Shown here one piece after another: positions 17,791-26,154 of a DNA stretch of 64,000 bases. A model generated the notes under the pieces. The model saw only the letters and a program-made list of their open reading frames with translations. It made no database searches and was not told where the DNA came from. The stretch's first letter is position 1. The number at the start of each line of letters is the position of its first letter. Source of the stretch: Dactylosporangium sp. AC04546 (GTDB taxonomy: Bacteria; Actinomycetota; Actinomycetes; Mycobacteriales; Micromonosporaceae); the NCBI RefSeq assembly GCF_022095675.1, contig NZ_JAHYSG010000020.1, positions 1-64,000 of the forward strand. The letters are read 5' to 3'. The position numbers were made by a program, and so were the translations under genes.

Positions 17791-18570
17791 TCGCTCGCGT
17801 CACGGCGCCGTCGGGCGTCAGGTTGTGGCTCGCGACCGGTACTGCCCATTTCGCAACCAACCCGGACACCCATTGCTGCGCCGAGATCAACCTCGGCCGG
17901 ATGAAGTTGGGCCATCCGGATCGCCGCTACCCCCTGGCAGAGCTGCACGTCGAGTACTGCGAGCGCCACCGGTAGACGGCGTTACCGCCGCGGCCGAGGC
18001 GAACGCGATGCCGGGCGTGCGGTTCCCCGTGACGTAGCCGCTGCGCGTCGCCGAAATCGGCCCAAGGTTCTCGTCGCGCCCATTCCGGGCATCGCGCAAC
18101 GGGGCTGTCTCGGCCATCGGTCTCCTTCTGCACGCGGACTCCAAACGTCCACTGTGGACAGTGCTGCGCGGACGTCATCCTCCACAGCAGACCATCGGGG
18201 TCCGGGCGGCGGCTCACCCGATGTTGGTGAGCTGGGATGACTGCCAAATTGTGATGTGGACCACACATCCAATGTTGACTCAAGCCGGGCCGACGGGCTG
18301 GTCTACATATTGTTCAGCGAGGCGATCGCCTGCGCCATCCGCTCGACGATCGATGCACCGCGCGCCGGACCATTCGGGGCGAAAGCGGCGCAAATCGTGT
18401 CGCGCACCTCGATCTTCGTCCCATTGCCACTGAAATCCGTGAGTTTCAGCGTGCGCCAGCATATTGGCGGCGATGAATCGGGCTGCTTTCTTACGTTTCG
18501 GAGACTGTTTCTTGGCTGCCCTGACCGACCTCGGCGTTGATACGTCCCGTCACGATCCGAAGCCGGCCCG
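17791..18570. other. 780-base stretch without a convincing gene
   Basis: The spacer between the LacI gene and the glycosyltransferase operon has lower GC than its surroundings, mainly from about 18,220 to 18,530. Several short open frames (62-118 codons, both strands) overlap one another, none resembles a family I know, and their third-position GC is not coding-like. A 62-codon frame starting at GTG 17787 overlaps the LacI stop and remains possible. It probably holds the promoter and regulatory DNA of the envelope-glycan operon, or decayed gene remnants. Confidence 0.5.
18253..18269. promoter_or_regulatory. Inverted repeat, operator-like
   Basis: Perfect 6-base arms GATGTG and CACATC separated by 5 bases (GACCA) lie in the lower-GC part of the long spacer, about 300 bases before the glycosyltransferase fusion gene. 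A TTGACT that could serve as a -35 box follows at 18275-18280, but I find no good -10 at normal spacing. Confidence 0.35.
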
Positions 18571-20763
18571 ATGAGCGGGTCGCCGCACGTCGACCTGCCG
18601 GCGGACGAGAACGTCCCGGCGGGCGGACCGGACAGCACCCTGGAGGTGCTGCTGGAGCCGCTGCCGCGGTTCACCATCGTCATTCCGACCCGCAACGAGT
18701 CCGACAACGTGGAACCGGTGCTGAGCCGCCTGCACGCCGTCCTGACCGACGCCGCGGTCCCGGCCGACATCCTCTTCGTCGATGACAGCGACGACGGCAC
18801 CGCGGAGACGATCCGGGCCGCCGCCGTGGATGACCCGGACCGGATCCGGGTCCTGCATCGCCCGCACGGCGAGCGCCGCGGCGGCCTGGGCGGCGCGGTG
18901 GCGGCCGGCATCCGCACCGCGCGCACCCCCTGGGTGATCGTGATGGACGGTGATCTGCAGCATCCGCCCGAGGCGCTGCCGGCCGTCGTGGAGAGCGCGA
19001 GCACCGGGGCGGACGTCGTCGTGGCCAGCCGCTACCGCGGATCCGGCGACGCCGGCGGCCTCGACGGCCCCGTCCGGCGTCTCGTGTCGCGGCTGTCGGG
19101 CCACCTCACGAAGGCGGCCTTCCCGCTGCGCCTGCGGTCCGTGTCCGATCCCATGAGCGGCTTCTTCGCGGTACGGCGGGAGGCCGTCGACCCCGAACTG
19201 CGCCCCGACGGGTTCAAGATCCTGCTGGAGATCATCGTCCGCAGCCGGATCCGGCGGATCGCGGAGGTGCCGTACACCTTCCAGCCGCGGCTGGCCGGCG
19301 AGAGCAAGGCCTCAGTGCGTGAGGGTGTCCGCTTCGCCCTCCACCTGGCCCGGCTGCGCGCACATTCGGCAGTCCGGCCGTCCTCACGCCTCGCCCGGAT
19401 GCTCGGATTCGCGGCCGCCGGAGCGTCCGGCATCGCCGTGAACTCGGCGCTGCTGTGGCTGTTCACCCACGTGCTCGCGATGCCGTACCTCGCTGCCGCG
19501 GTCGCGTCCACCCAGGCGGCCATCGTGTGGAACTTCGCCGTGATCGACCGCCTCGTCATGCCGAGCGCCGAGCATCACGCACGTGGGAGGTTCGGGCGCT
19601 TCTGGCTGCTGAACAACGCGCTGCTCCCACTGCACCTCGCCGTGCTCGCGGGTCTGGTCCAGGGCCTGCACCTGCACTACCTCACGGCCAACGTGGCGGC
19701 GATCGTGGCCGTGTTCGTCGTGCGGTACGTGGCCGTGAGCCGGTGGATCTACGGTGGCCCCGGCTCGGCGCTGGCCTCGGGCGCCGGCCGCATGGTCCTC
19801 GCCGTCCGCCGGTCGGCCCGGGTCCGGATCGTGCTCGCGTGCCTGTTCACCATGGCGGCGTTCCCCGGCGTCGCCGGGCAGGTGTGGGCGGACCTGCGCT
19901 CCAGGCAGCCGGCGGCGTCGCTGGTGATCCCCTTGGTGGTGGCCGCCGCCCTGCTGGTGGGCCGGCTCCGGCCGCCCGCCACCGAGCCGGAGGTCCACGA
20001 CCGTCAGGTGGACGGTCTGATCGCGGCGGGGCTGCTCGGCACGGCCGCCGCACTGACCGTGATCGGACGCGACCACGCGGCCCCTTCAGCCTGGCAGCTG
20101 CTCGGCGCGATCGCCTTCCTCGCCGGTGCCACCGTGCTGCTGCTCGGCACGAGAACGGCGGCCCGGCTGCGCTGGGTGCTGGCGCTGCCGCTGGTGGCGT
20201 CGCTCACGCCCACCCCGGCGATGCGGGACACCGGCGAGTGGGTGCTGGTCAACGGCGCGGCAGTCGTCAGCGCGCCGTTCGCCGACCGGCTGGACACGGG
20301 TGCGCTGTGGGTCCGCTACGGCGGGCAACCGCTCGTCCTGTCGGAAGCGGCGACCCCGGCGACCGTCCTGCCGGGTGCGCTGCTGAGCGTCCTGCTCGCC
20401 GCGCTCTGCTGCTCCGGCGCGACGCGTCGCCTCCTGACCCGCACGCTGGTGGCCTGGGCCGTGGTGATCGCCACGGCGGTCCTCGGCCTCGTCTGCGCTC
20501 TGCTCGTCGGGCGGCTGTTCGGCCCGGCCGCCTTCCGGGCGGCCACGGCGACGGGCGCGCCCGACGTCCTGCTGGCCGCCACGATCGCGATCTTCGCGTG
20601 GCGGTGGTCGCGGCCGGCCACGGCACCACCGGCCGGCGGGCGCCACTACCTGCCGCGGGGCCGCCTTGCCGCGGCCGCACTGGCGCTGGTCGCCGCCGGC
20701 CTCGGCGGCTCGGCACTGGCGCCCGTCATTTCCATGATCATCGACCACGGCACGCCGCACTGA
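18571..20763 (+). CDS. GT2 glycosyltransferase - GtrA - exosortase-like fusion protein
   Basis: A 730-residue membrane protein in three parts. Residues 33-260 are a dolichol-phosphate-mannose-synthase-like GT2 domain (FTIVIPTRNESDN, VDDSDDGT, metal-binding DGD at 126-128, SDPMSGFFAVRR). Residues about 275-395 are a GtrA-type four-helix domain (LGFAAAGASGIAVNSALLWL, VWNFAVIDRLVM). Residues about 410-680 hold eight or so membrane segments with an exosortase/archaeosortase-like order: LRWVLALPLVASLTPTP, a loop with RYGGQPLVL, then LCCSGATRRLL with Cys613/614. The later His usual in exosortases is not seen. The GT2-GtrA part probably makes or flips a polyprenyl-linked sugar. The last assignment is tentative. 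First gene of the operon. Confidence 0.8.
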   Translation: MSGSPHVDLPADENVPAGGPDSTLEVLLEPLPRFTIVIPTRNESDNVEPVLSRLHAVLTDAAVPADILFVDDSDDGTAETIRAAAVDDPDRIRVLHRPHGERRGGLGGAVAAGIRTARTPWVIVMDGDLQHPPEALPAVVESASTGADVVVASRYRGSGDAGGLDGPVRRLVSRLSGHLTKAAFPLRLRSVSDPMSGFFAVRREAVDPELRPDGFKILLEIIVRSRIRRIAEVPYTFQPRLAGESKASVREGVRFALHLARLRAHSAVRPSSRLARMLGFAAAGASGIAVNSALLWLFTHVLAMPYLAAAVASTQAAIVWNFAVIDRLVMPSAEHHARGRFGRFWLLNNALLPLHLAVLAGLVQGLHLHYLTANVAAIVAVFVVRYVAVSRWIYGGPGSALASGAGRMVLAVRRSARVRIVLACLFTMAAFPGVAGQVWADLRSRQPAASLVIPLVVAAALLVGRLRPPATEPEVHDRQVDGLIAAGLLGTAAALTVIGRDHAAPSAWQLLGAIAFLAGATVLLLGTRTAARLRWVLALPLVASLTPTPAMRDTGEWVLVNGAAVVSAPFADRLDTGALWVRYGGQPLVLSEAATPATVLPGALLSVLLAALCCSGATRRLLTRTLVAWAVVIATAVLGLVCALLVGRLFGPAAFRAATATGAPDVLLAATIAIFAWRWSRPATAPPAGGRHYLPRGRLAAAALALVAAGLGGSALAPVISMIIDHGTPH

Positions 20764-20809
20764 CCGGACCGCCGCCGTCGCATCCGTGAAACTCCGATCT
20801 GGGGAAACC

Positions 20810-23800
20810 ATGAACATTCGAGCATTGGCACTGACGGTGTGCGTCGTGGCGAGCCTGCTCGTCGCCGCACCGGCGAAGGCCGCGCCACCGGACGGCTTCC
20901 AGACGTCGCTCGTCGTCGGCTCGGGCCTGGACGGCCCGTCCGGCTTCGAGATCGCGCCGGACGGCCGCATCTTCATCCTGGAACGCACCGGGAAGATCAA
21001 GATCTTCAAGGACGGGCACCTGCTGGCCCAGCCGTTCGCCGAGCTCCCGTCCGAGGCGACGGGGGACCGGGGTCTCATCGGCATCGCGTTCGACCCGGAC
21101 TTCGGCATCGCCAACCACTACGTGTACTTCTACTACACGGGACTGGACCTGCTGAACCGGCTGGTCCGCTTCGACGCCTCCGGAGACGTCGGCACGGACG
21201 GGCCGTTCACGATCTTCCAGACGCAGTCGCTCTCCCAGCACCTGCACGTCGGCGGGAGCATTCGCTTCGGGCCGGACGGCAAGCTGTACTTCGCGGTCGG
21301 GGACAACGGCTACGGGAGCAACGCCCAGGACCTGAGCAACCCGCACGGCAAGATCCTGCGCATCAACAAGGACGGTTCGATCCCGGCCGACAACCCGTTC
21401 TACGGGCAGCCGGGCAAGCTCGGCGCGATCTGGGCGTACGGCTTCCGCAACCCGTGGCGGTTCCAGTTCGACAGCGCGACCGGGCTGCTCTACGGCGGCG
21501 ACGTCGGCGACTTCACCTGGGAGGAGCTCAACCGCATCGTGAAGGGCGGCAACTACGGATGGCCGCTCAAGGAAGGCAAGTGCACCGCTGACTGCGCCGG
21601 GTTCGTCGACCCCATCTATACGTACAACCACGACGGTGAGAGTGCGGCGGTCACCGGCGGGCCGGTCTACCACGCCACCATGTTCCCGGAGCAGTACCGC
21701 GGCAACCTGTTCTTCGGCGACTACGCGAAGGGCTTCATCCGGCGTGCGGAGCTCGACGGGAGCGGCAACGTCACCGCCGTGCACGACTTCGACACCAACG
21801 CCGGCAGCGTCGTGGATCTGAAGGTGGCCCCCGACGGCTCGCTGTACTACCTCAACTACTACCCGGGCGAGCTGCGCCGCATCACGTACAACACCACGAC
21901 CCATCTGCCGGTGGCCAACGCCACCGCCGACGTCACCAAGGGCGTCCAGCCACTGGACGTGCACTTCTCCAGCGCGGGCAGCAGCGACCCGGACGGCGAC
22001 CCGCTCACCTACAGCTGGGACTTCGGCGACGGCACCACGAGCACCGCGGCGAACCCCACCAAGCAGTACGCGAACGTCGGCGTCTACACGGTCCAGCTGA
22101 CCGTCTCCGACGGGCACGACGCGGTGCCGGCCAAGCCCATCGTGGTCCAGGTCGGGGTGCCGCCGAAGGTGACCATCGCGGTGCCGTCGGACGGCGCGCT
22201 GTACCGGGCCGGCGACACCATCACCTACAACGCCTTCGCGACCGACGGCGCCGGCTTCGACCTCAACGACGCCGCGATCAAGACCGAGGTACGGCTGCAT
22301 CACCACACCCACTTCCATCCGTTCGTCGGGCCGCTCACCGGCCGGGCCGGGTCGTTCACCATCCCGACGACCGGCGAGGCCTCGGCCGACACGTGGTACG
22401 AGATCATCGTCACGGCCACCGACACGAACGGCCTGTCCACCTCGAAGTCGATCAACATCTATCCACGGAAGTCGCACATCACGCTGCGCACCGAGCCGGC
22501 CGGCCTCGGCACGATGCTCGACGGCGTCCCGGTGGCGACGCCGCTCACCGTCGAGGGTGTGATCGGCTTCCAGCGCGAGCTGGCGGCGCCGCCGACCGCC
22601 GTCGCCGCGGACGGCACCGTCTACCACTTCACCGGCTGGTCGGACGGCAAGGCCATCCGGCACATGATCAGCACACCGGAGACCGACACCACCTACACCG
22701 CGACGTACGCGCCCTCGCAACCGTTCACCGGCGCGTACTTCGCCAACAAGAACCTCTCCGGCACGCCGGTGCTCACCCGGCCGGACCCGCAGGTCAACTT
22801 CGTGTGGGAGGAAGGCTCGCCGGCCCCCGCCGTGCCGGTCGACCAGTTCTCGGTCCGCTGGACGAAGACGCAGTACTTCGCGGCGGGTCGCTACCGGTTC
22901 ACCACCGTCAGCGACGACGGGGTGCGCCTGTTCATCGACGGCAAGCGGGTCATCGACCAGTGGCACGGCCAGTCCGGCACCGCCTACACCTACATCGGCG
23001 ACCTCGGCGCCGGTGACCACACCGTCGTGATGGAGTACTACGACGAGGGCGGCGACGCGCTCGCGAAGCTCGACTGGGACACCACCACCGACCAGCCCTC
23101 CCAGTCGTTCCAGGCCAAGTACTGGAACACACCGGGCGCGGGATCGGCGCCGGCCGTGCCGACCGGCACACCCACACTGAGCCGGCAGGAGCCGGAGATC
23201 GACCACGACTGGGGTGCCGGCTCGCCGGCCGCCGGGATCACGGCGGACCACTTCGTCGCCCGCTGGACCGGGACCGTGGTGCTCATCCAGGGCGAGTACG
23301 AGTTCACCGTCACCGCTGACGACGGCGTGCGGCTCAGCGTCGACGGCGTGCGGGTCGTCGACAAGTGGATCGACCAGGGCGCGACGAGCCACACCGCACG
23401 CGTGCTGCTGGACAGCGGGCCGCACAACATCGTGATGGACTACTACGAGAACGGCGGCGACGCCGTGGCCCGGCTGCGCTATCTCAAGGTGGGCGACGTC
23501 CAGGTGTCCTCGGCGTACACCGCCGAGTTCTGGAACACCCCGACCGCGGGGGACTCGCCGCCGATCCCCACCCGCGCGCCCGACCTGACGCGCCAGGACA
23601 CCTCGGTCAACTTCGACTGGGGTGGCGGGTCGCCCGACCCGGCCATCGCGGCCGACAAGTTCGTCGCGCGCTGGACCCGCACCGACGTCCTGCCCGCGGG
23701 CCTCTACCGCTTCAGCGGTGCCAGTGACGACGGCATCCGGGTGTACGTCGACAACGTGCCGGTCGTCGACCGGTGGCAGAACCAGAACGCGCCCTACAGC

Positions 23801-24682
23801 GTCGACAAGGTCCTGCTCGGCGGCAACCACACGATCAGGGTCGAGTACTACGAGAACGGCGGCGGGGCGCTGGTCGGGTTCGACTACGAGCGGATCGGCG
23901 ACGTCACGGTGCAGGACGGGTACACCGGCGAGTACTTCGCCAACCAGACCCTCGCCGGCACTCCCGCCGTGACCCGCCAGGACGACACCGTCAGCTTCGA
24001 CTGGGGCGACGGGTCGCCCGACCCCGCCATCCCGGCCGACGGCTTCTCCGCGCGGTGGACGAGGTCGGTGCAGCTGACCGCGGGCTACTACGCCTTCACC
24101 GTCACCGCGGACGACGGCGTGCGGCTGTTCGTCGACGGCGTGAAGGTGCTCGACAAGTGGGTGGATCAGGGGCCGACACCGTACACGGTGACCCGTGCGC
24201 TCACCGACGGCGCGCACACGATCGTGCTGGAGTACTACGAGCACGGCGGCGGTGCCGTCGCGCGGCTGGACTTCTCCAGGACCGACCAGCCGCCGCCGCC
24301 CGCAGTGCCGTACGTCGCCGAGTACTTCGCCAACACCACGCTCACCGGACCGGCCGTGCTGACCCGCAACGAGGACGAGATCGCCGCCGACTGGGGTGCC
24401 GGCTCGCCGGACCCCGCGGTCCCGGTCGACGGCTTCTCGGCGCGCTGGACCAGGACCGTGCAGCTGGACGCCGGCACGTACCACCTCAGCGCCACGGGTG
24501 ACGACGGCATCCGGGTCAGGCTCGACGGCAACGTCGTCATCGACGGCTGGAGCGACCACTCGCCGACCACCTACACCGCCGACGTCCCGATCGCCGCCGG
24601 CCAGCACACGATCGTCGTCGAGTACTACGAGAACGGCGGCGGAGCCATGGCCCGCTTCAGCGTCACCGGAGGACAGCCGTGA
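20810..24682 (+). CDS. Large secreted protein: GSDH-type beta-propeller, PKD, five PA14 domains
   Basis: A 1290-residue exported protein. The signal peptide (1-24) ends AKA-APPDG. Residues about 27-365 are a glucose/sorbosone-dehydrogenase-like six-bladed propeller (GFEIAPDGRIFILERTGKI, HLHVGGSIRFGPDGKLYFAVGDNG, YGFRNPWRFQFD). A PKD domain follows (about 372-450, YSWDFGDGTT), then a linker domain, then five tandem PA14 modules from about residue 639 to the end, each with a 'DDGVRLFVDG...VDKW...YYENGGGA' core. It has no membrane anchor or sortase tail at its C-terminus (ends VTGGQP). ATG 20810 is preferred to GTG 20786. It overlaps the next gene by four bases (GTGA). PA14 repeats suggest glycan binding at the cell surface. 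Confidence 0.88.
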   Translation: MNIRALALTVCVVASLLVAAPAKAAPPDGFQTSLVVGSGLDGPSGFEIAPDGRIFILERTGKIKIFKDGHLLAQPFAELPSEATGDRGLIGIAFDPDFGIANHYVYFYYTGLDLLNRLVRFDASGDVGTDGPFTIFQTQSLSQHLHVGGSIRFGPDGKLYFAVGDNGYGSNAQDLSNPHGKILRINKDGSIPADNPFYGQPGKLGAIWAYGFRNPWRFQFDSATGLLYGGDVGDFTWEELNRIVKGGNYGWPLKEGKCTADCAGFVDPIYTYNHDGESAAVTGGPVYHATMFPEQYRGNLFFGDYAKGFIRRAELDGSGNVTAVHDFDTNAGSVVDLKVAPDGSLYYLNYYPGELRRITYNTTTHLPVANATADVTKGVQPLDVHFSSAGSSDPDGDPLTYSWDFGDGTTSTAANPTKQYANVGVYTVQLTVSDGHDAVPAKPIVVQVGVPPKVTIAVPSDGALYRAGDTITYNAFATDGAGFDLNDAAIKTEVRLHHHTHFHPFVGPLTGRAGSFTIPTTGEASADTWYEIIVTATDTNGLSTSKSINIYPRKSHITLRTEPAGLGTMLDGVPVATPLTVEGVIGFQRELAAPPTAVAADGTVYHFTGWSDGKAIRHMISTPETDTTYTATYAPSQPFTGAYFANKNLSGTPVLTRPDPQVNFVWEEGSPAPAVPVDQFSVRWTKTQYFAAGRYRFTTVSDDGVRLFIDGKRVIDQWHGQSGTAYTYIGDLGAGDHTVVMEYYDEGGDALAKLDWDTTTDQPSQSFQAKYWNTPGAGSAPAVPTGTPTLSRQEPEIDHDWGAGSPAAGITADHFVARWTGTVVLIQGEYEFTVTADDGVRLSVDGVRVVDKWIDQGATSHTARVLLDSGPHNIVMDYYENGGDAVARLRYLKVGDVQVSSAYTAEFWNTPTAGDSPPIPTRAPDLTRQDTSVNFDWGGGSPDPAIAADKFVARWTRTDVLPAGLYRFSGASDDGIRVYVDNVPVVDRWQNQNAPYSVDKVLLGGNHTIRVEYYENGGGALVGFDYERIGDVTVQDGYTGEYFANQTLAGTPAVTRQDDTVSFDWGDGSPDPAIPADGFSARWTRSVQLTAGYYAFTVTADDGVRLFVDGVKVLDKWVDQGPTPYTVTRALTDGAHTIVLEYYEHGGGAVARLDFSRTDQPPPPAVPYVAEYFANTTLTGPAVLTRNEDEIAADWGAGSPDPAVPVDGFSARWTRTVQLDAGTYHLSATGDDGIRVRLDGNVVIDGWSDHSPTTYTADVPIAAGQHTIVVEYYENGGGAMARFSVTGGQP
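22724..24670 (+). repeat. Five tandem PA14-coding units
   Basis: Five units of about 360-400 bases start near 22724, 23104, 23510, 23915 and 24308. Each encodes a PA14 module beginning with a 'YFAN/FWNTP' strand and ending 'YYENGGGA'. The repeats are clear at the protein level and diverged at the DNA level, so they are old duplications within the gene and not a recent expansion or a mobile repeat. Confidence 0.8.
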
Positions 24683-26154
24683 CCGCGCCGCCCGACGAGC
24701 TCGACCCGGGCAGCGACATCCGCCTGGCCCGCAGCATCCACGGGCTGCGGGAACTGTGGCCGGACCAGTCCGCGCACGTCGTGCTGACCCGGCTGCAGCG
24801 GGCGCTGCTCGTTGTCGCCGTGCTCGCGCTTGCGCTGGCGCTGGTGCTGTGGACGGTCGGGACGCTGCAGGTCCTCATCGCCGCCATCACCGTGCTGTAC
24901 GCCGGGGCGATCACCTTCCGGATCGCGCTGGTCTGGGCGGCCAACCGGCGTGAGCACCGGGTGCGGGTGAGTGAGGAGGAGGCCCGCGCCGTCGCCGACG
25001 ACGACCTGCCGGTCTACACGGTGCTCGTGCCGGCCTACCGCGAGCCGCAGGTGATCGGCCTGCTCATGGAGCACCTGGCGGCGCTGGAGTACCCGGCGGC
25101 GAAGCTCGACGTGCAACTGCTGCTGGAGGCCGACGACCAGGAGACGATCGCCGCGGCCCGGGCCGCGCTGCCCGGCCCGCACGTGCGGCTCGTGGTGGTG
25201 CCGCCGGCGCACCCGCGGACCAAGCCGAAGGCCTGCAACTACGGCCTCCAGCTCGCCCGGGGTGACCTGGTCACCATCTACGACGCCGAGGACCGGCCGG
25301 ACCCGTTGCAGCTGCGCCGCGCCGCCGTCGCCTTCGACCGGCTCGGCCCCGACTACGTGTGCCTGCAGGCCGAGCTGGGGTACTTCAACTCCGACCAGAA
25401 CCGCATCACGCGGTGGTTCACGCTCGACTACGCGACCTGGTTCCGTTCGCTGCTGCCCGGGCTCGTCGCGCTCGGCATGCCGATCCCGCTCGGCGGCACG
25501 AGCAACCACCTGCGCATGGCGACGCTGCGCCGCCTGGGCGCCTGGGATCCGTTCAACGTCACCGAGGACGCCGACCTCGGCATCCGCCTGGCGCGCCTGG
25601 GGTACCGGGTCGGCGTGCTCGACTCGGTGACCCTGGAGGAGGCGAACTCCGACTTCATCAACTGGGTCAAGCAACGCAGCCGCTGGTACAAGGGGTACCT
25701 GCTGACCTGGCTGATCCACATGCGCTCGCCGTGGCGCTCGGCGCGGCAGCTGACCTGGCGCGGGCTGCTGTGCCTCAACCTCTTCGTCGCCGGCACGCCG
25801 CTCACCGCGCTGCTCAACACGGTGTTCTGGGCCATGACGGCGCTGTGGTTCGTGGCCCGCCCGCCCTTCGTGCAGACCCTGTTCGACACGCCGTTCTATT
25901 ACGTCGGGCTCGTCTGCCTGGTCTTCGGCAACGCCGTGGTGATCTACCTCAACGTGCTGGCGGTCCATCAGATGAGCCGGCCCGACCTGCTCATGACCGC
26001 GTTGTTGTCGCCGGTGTACTGGATGATGGCCAGCATCGCCGGGGCGAAGGCGGCCCTGCAGCTGGTGTTCAACCCGTCGTACTGGGAGAAGACGACCCAC
26101 GGCCTGCACCTGCCGGCCGCCCGCCGTCCCGGGGAGCAGGTTCATGCCGACTGA
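24679..26154 (+). CDS. Membrane GT2 glycosyltransferase, cellulose-synthase-like
   Basis: A 491-residue processive-type family-2 glycosyltransferase. Two membrane helices (about 44-95) precede the catalytic domain VYTVLVPAYREPQVI, with metal-binding motifs LEADDQET and IYDAED, the base motif TED at 295-297, and the Q-x-x-R-W acceptor motif QRSRW at 332-336. Three to four membrane helices follow (LLCLNLFVAGTPLTALLNTVFW and so on). It starts at GTG 24679 within the stop of the PA14 gene (GTGA). It probably extrudes a polysaccharide or transfers sugars at the membrane; the sugar is not readable from sequence. Confidence 0.9.
   Translation: MTAPPDELDPGSDIRLARSIHGLRELWPDQSAHVVLTRLQRALLVVAVLALALALVLWTVGTLQVLIAAITVLYAGAITFRIALVWAANRREHRVRVSEEEARAVADDDLPVYTVLVPAYREPQVIGLLMEHLAALEYPAAKLDVQLLLEADDQETIAAARAALPGPHVRLVVVPPAHPRTKPKACNYGLQLARGDLVTIYDAEDRPDPLQLRRAAVAFDRLGPDYVCLQAELGYFNSDQNRITRWFTLDYATWFRSLLPGLVALGMPIPLGGTSNHLRMATLRRLGAWDPFNVTEDADLGIRLARLGYRVGVLDSVTLEEANSDFINWVKQRSRWYKGYLLTWLIHMRSPWRSARQLTWRGLLCLNLFVAGTPLTALLNTVFWAMTALWFVARPPFVQTLFDTPFYYVGLVCLVFGNAVVIYLNVLAVHQMSRPDLLMTALLSPVYWMMASIAGAKAALQLVFNPSYWEKTTHGLHLPAARRPGEQVHAD

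Noticed and set aside
18256..18540. A 94-codon plus-strand frame and overlapping minus-strand frames in the long spacer
   Set aside because: Frames on both strands overlap, none has a recognisable motif or good start signal, and the base composition is not coding-like.
20738..24607. A 1289-codon minus-strand open frame opposite the PA14 protein gene
   Set aside because: Its apparent internal repeats (VVLHHDGV-type units) only mirror the PA14 repeats of the real plus-strand gene.
22724..24670. Evenly spaced repeats that might suggest a CRISPR or minisatellite
   Set aside because: Units are about 390 bases, lie in frame in a single gene and are conserved at the protein and not the DNA level; they encode PA14 modules.
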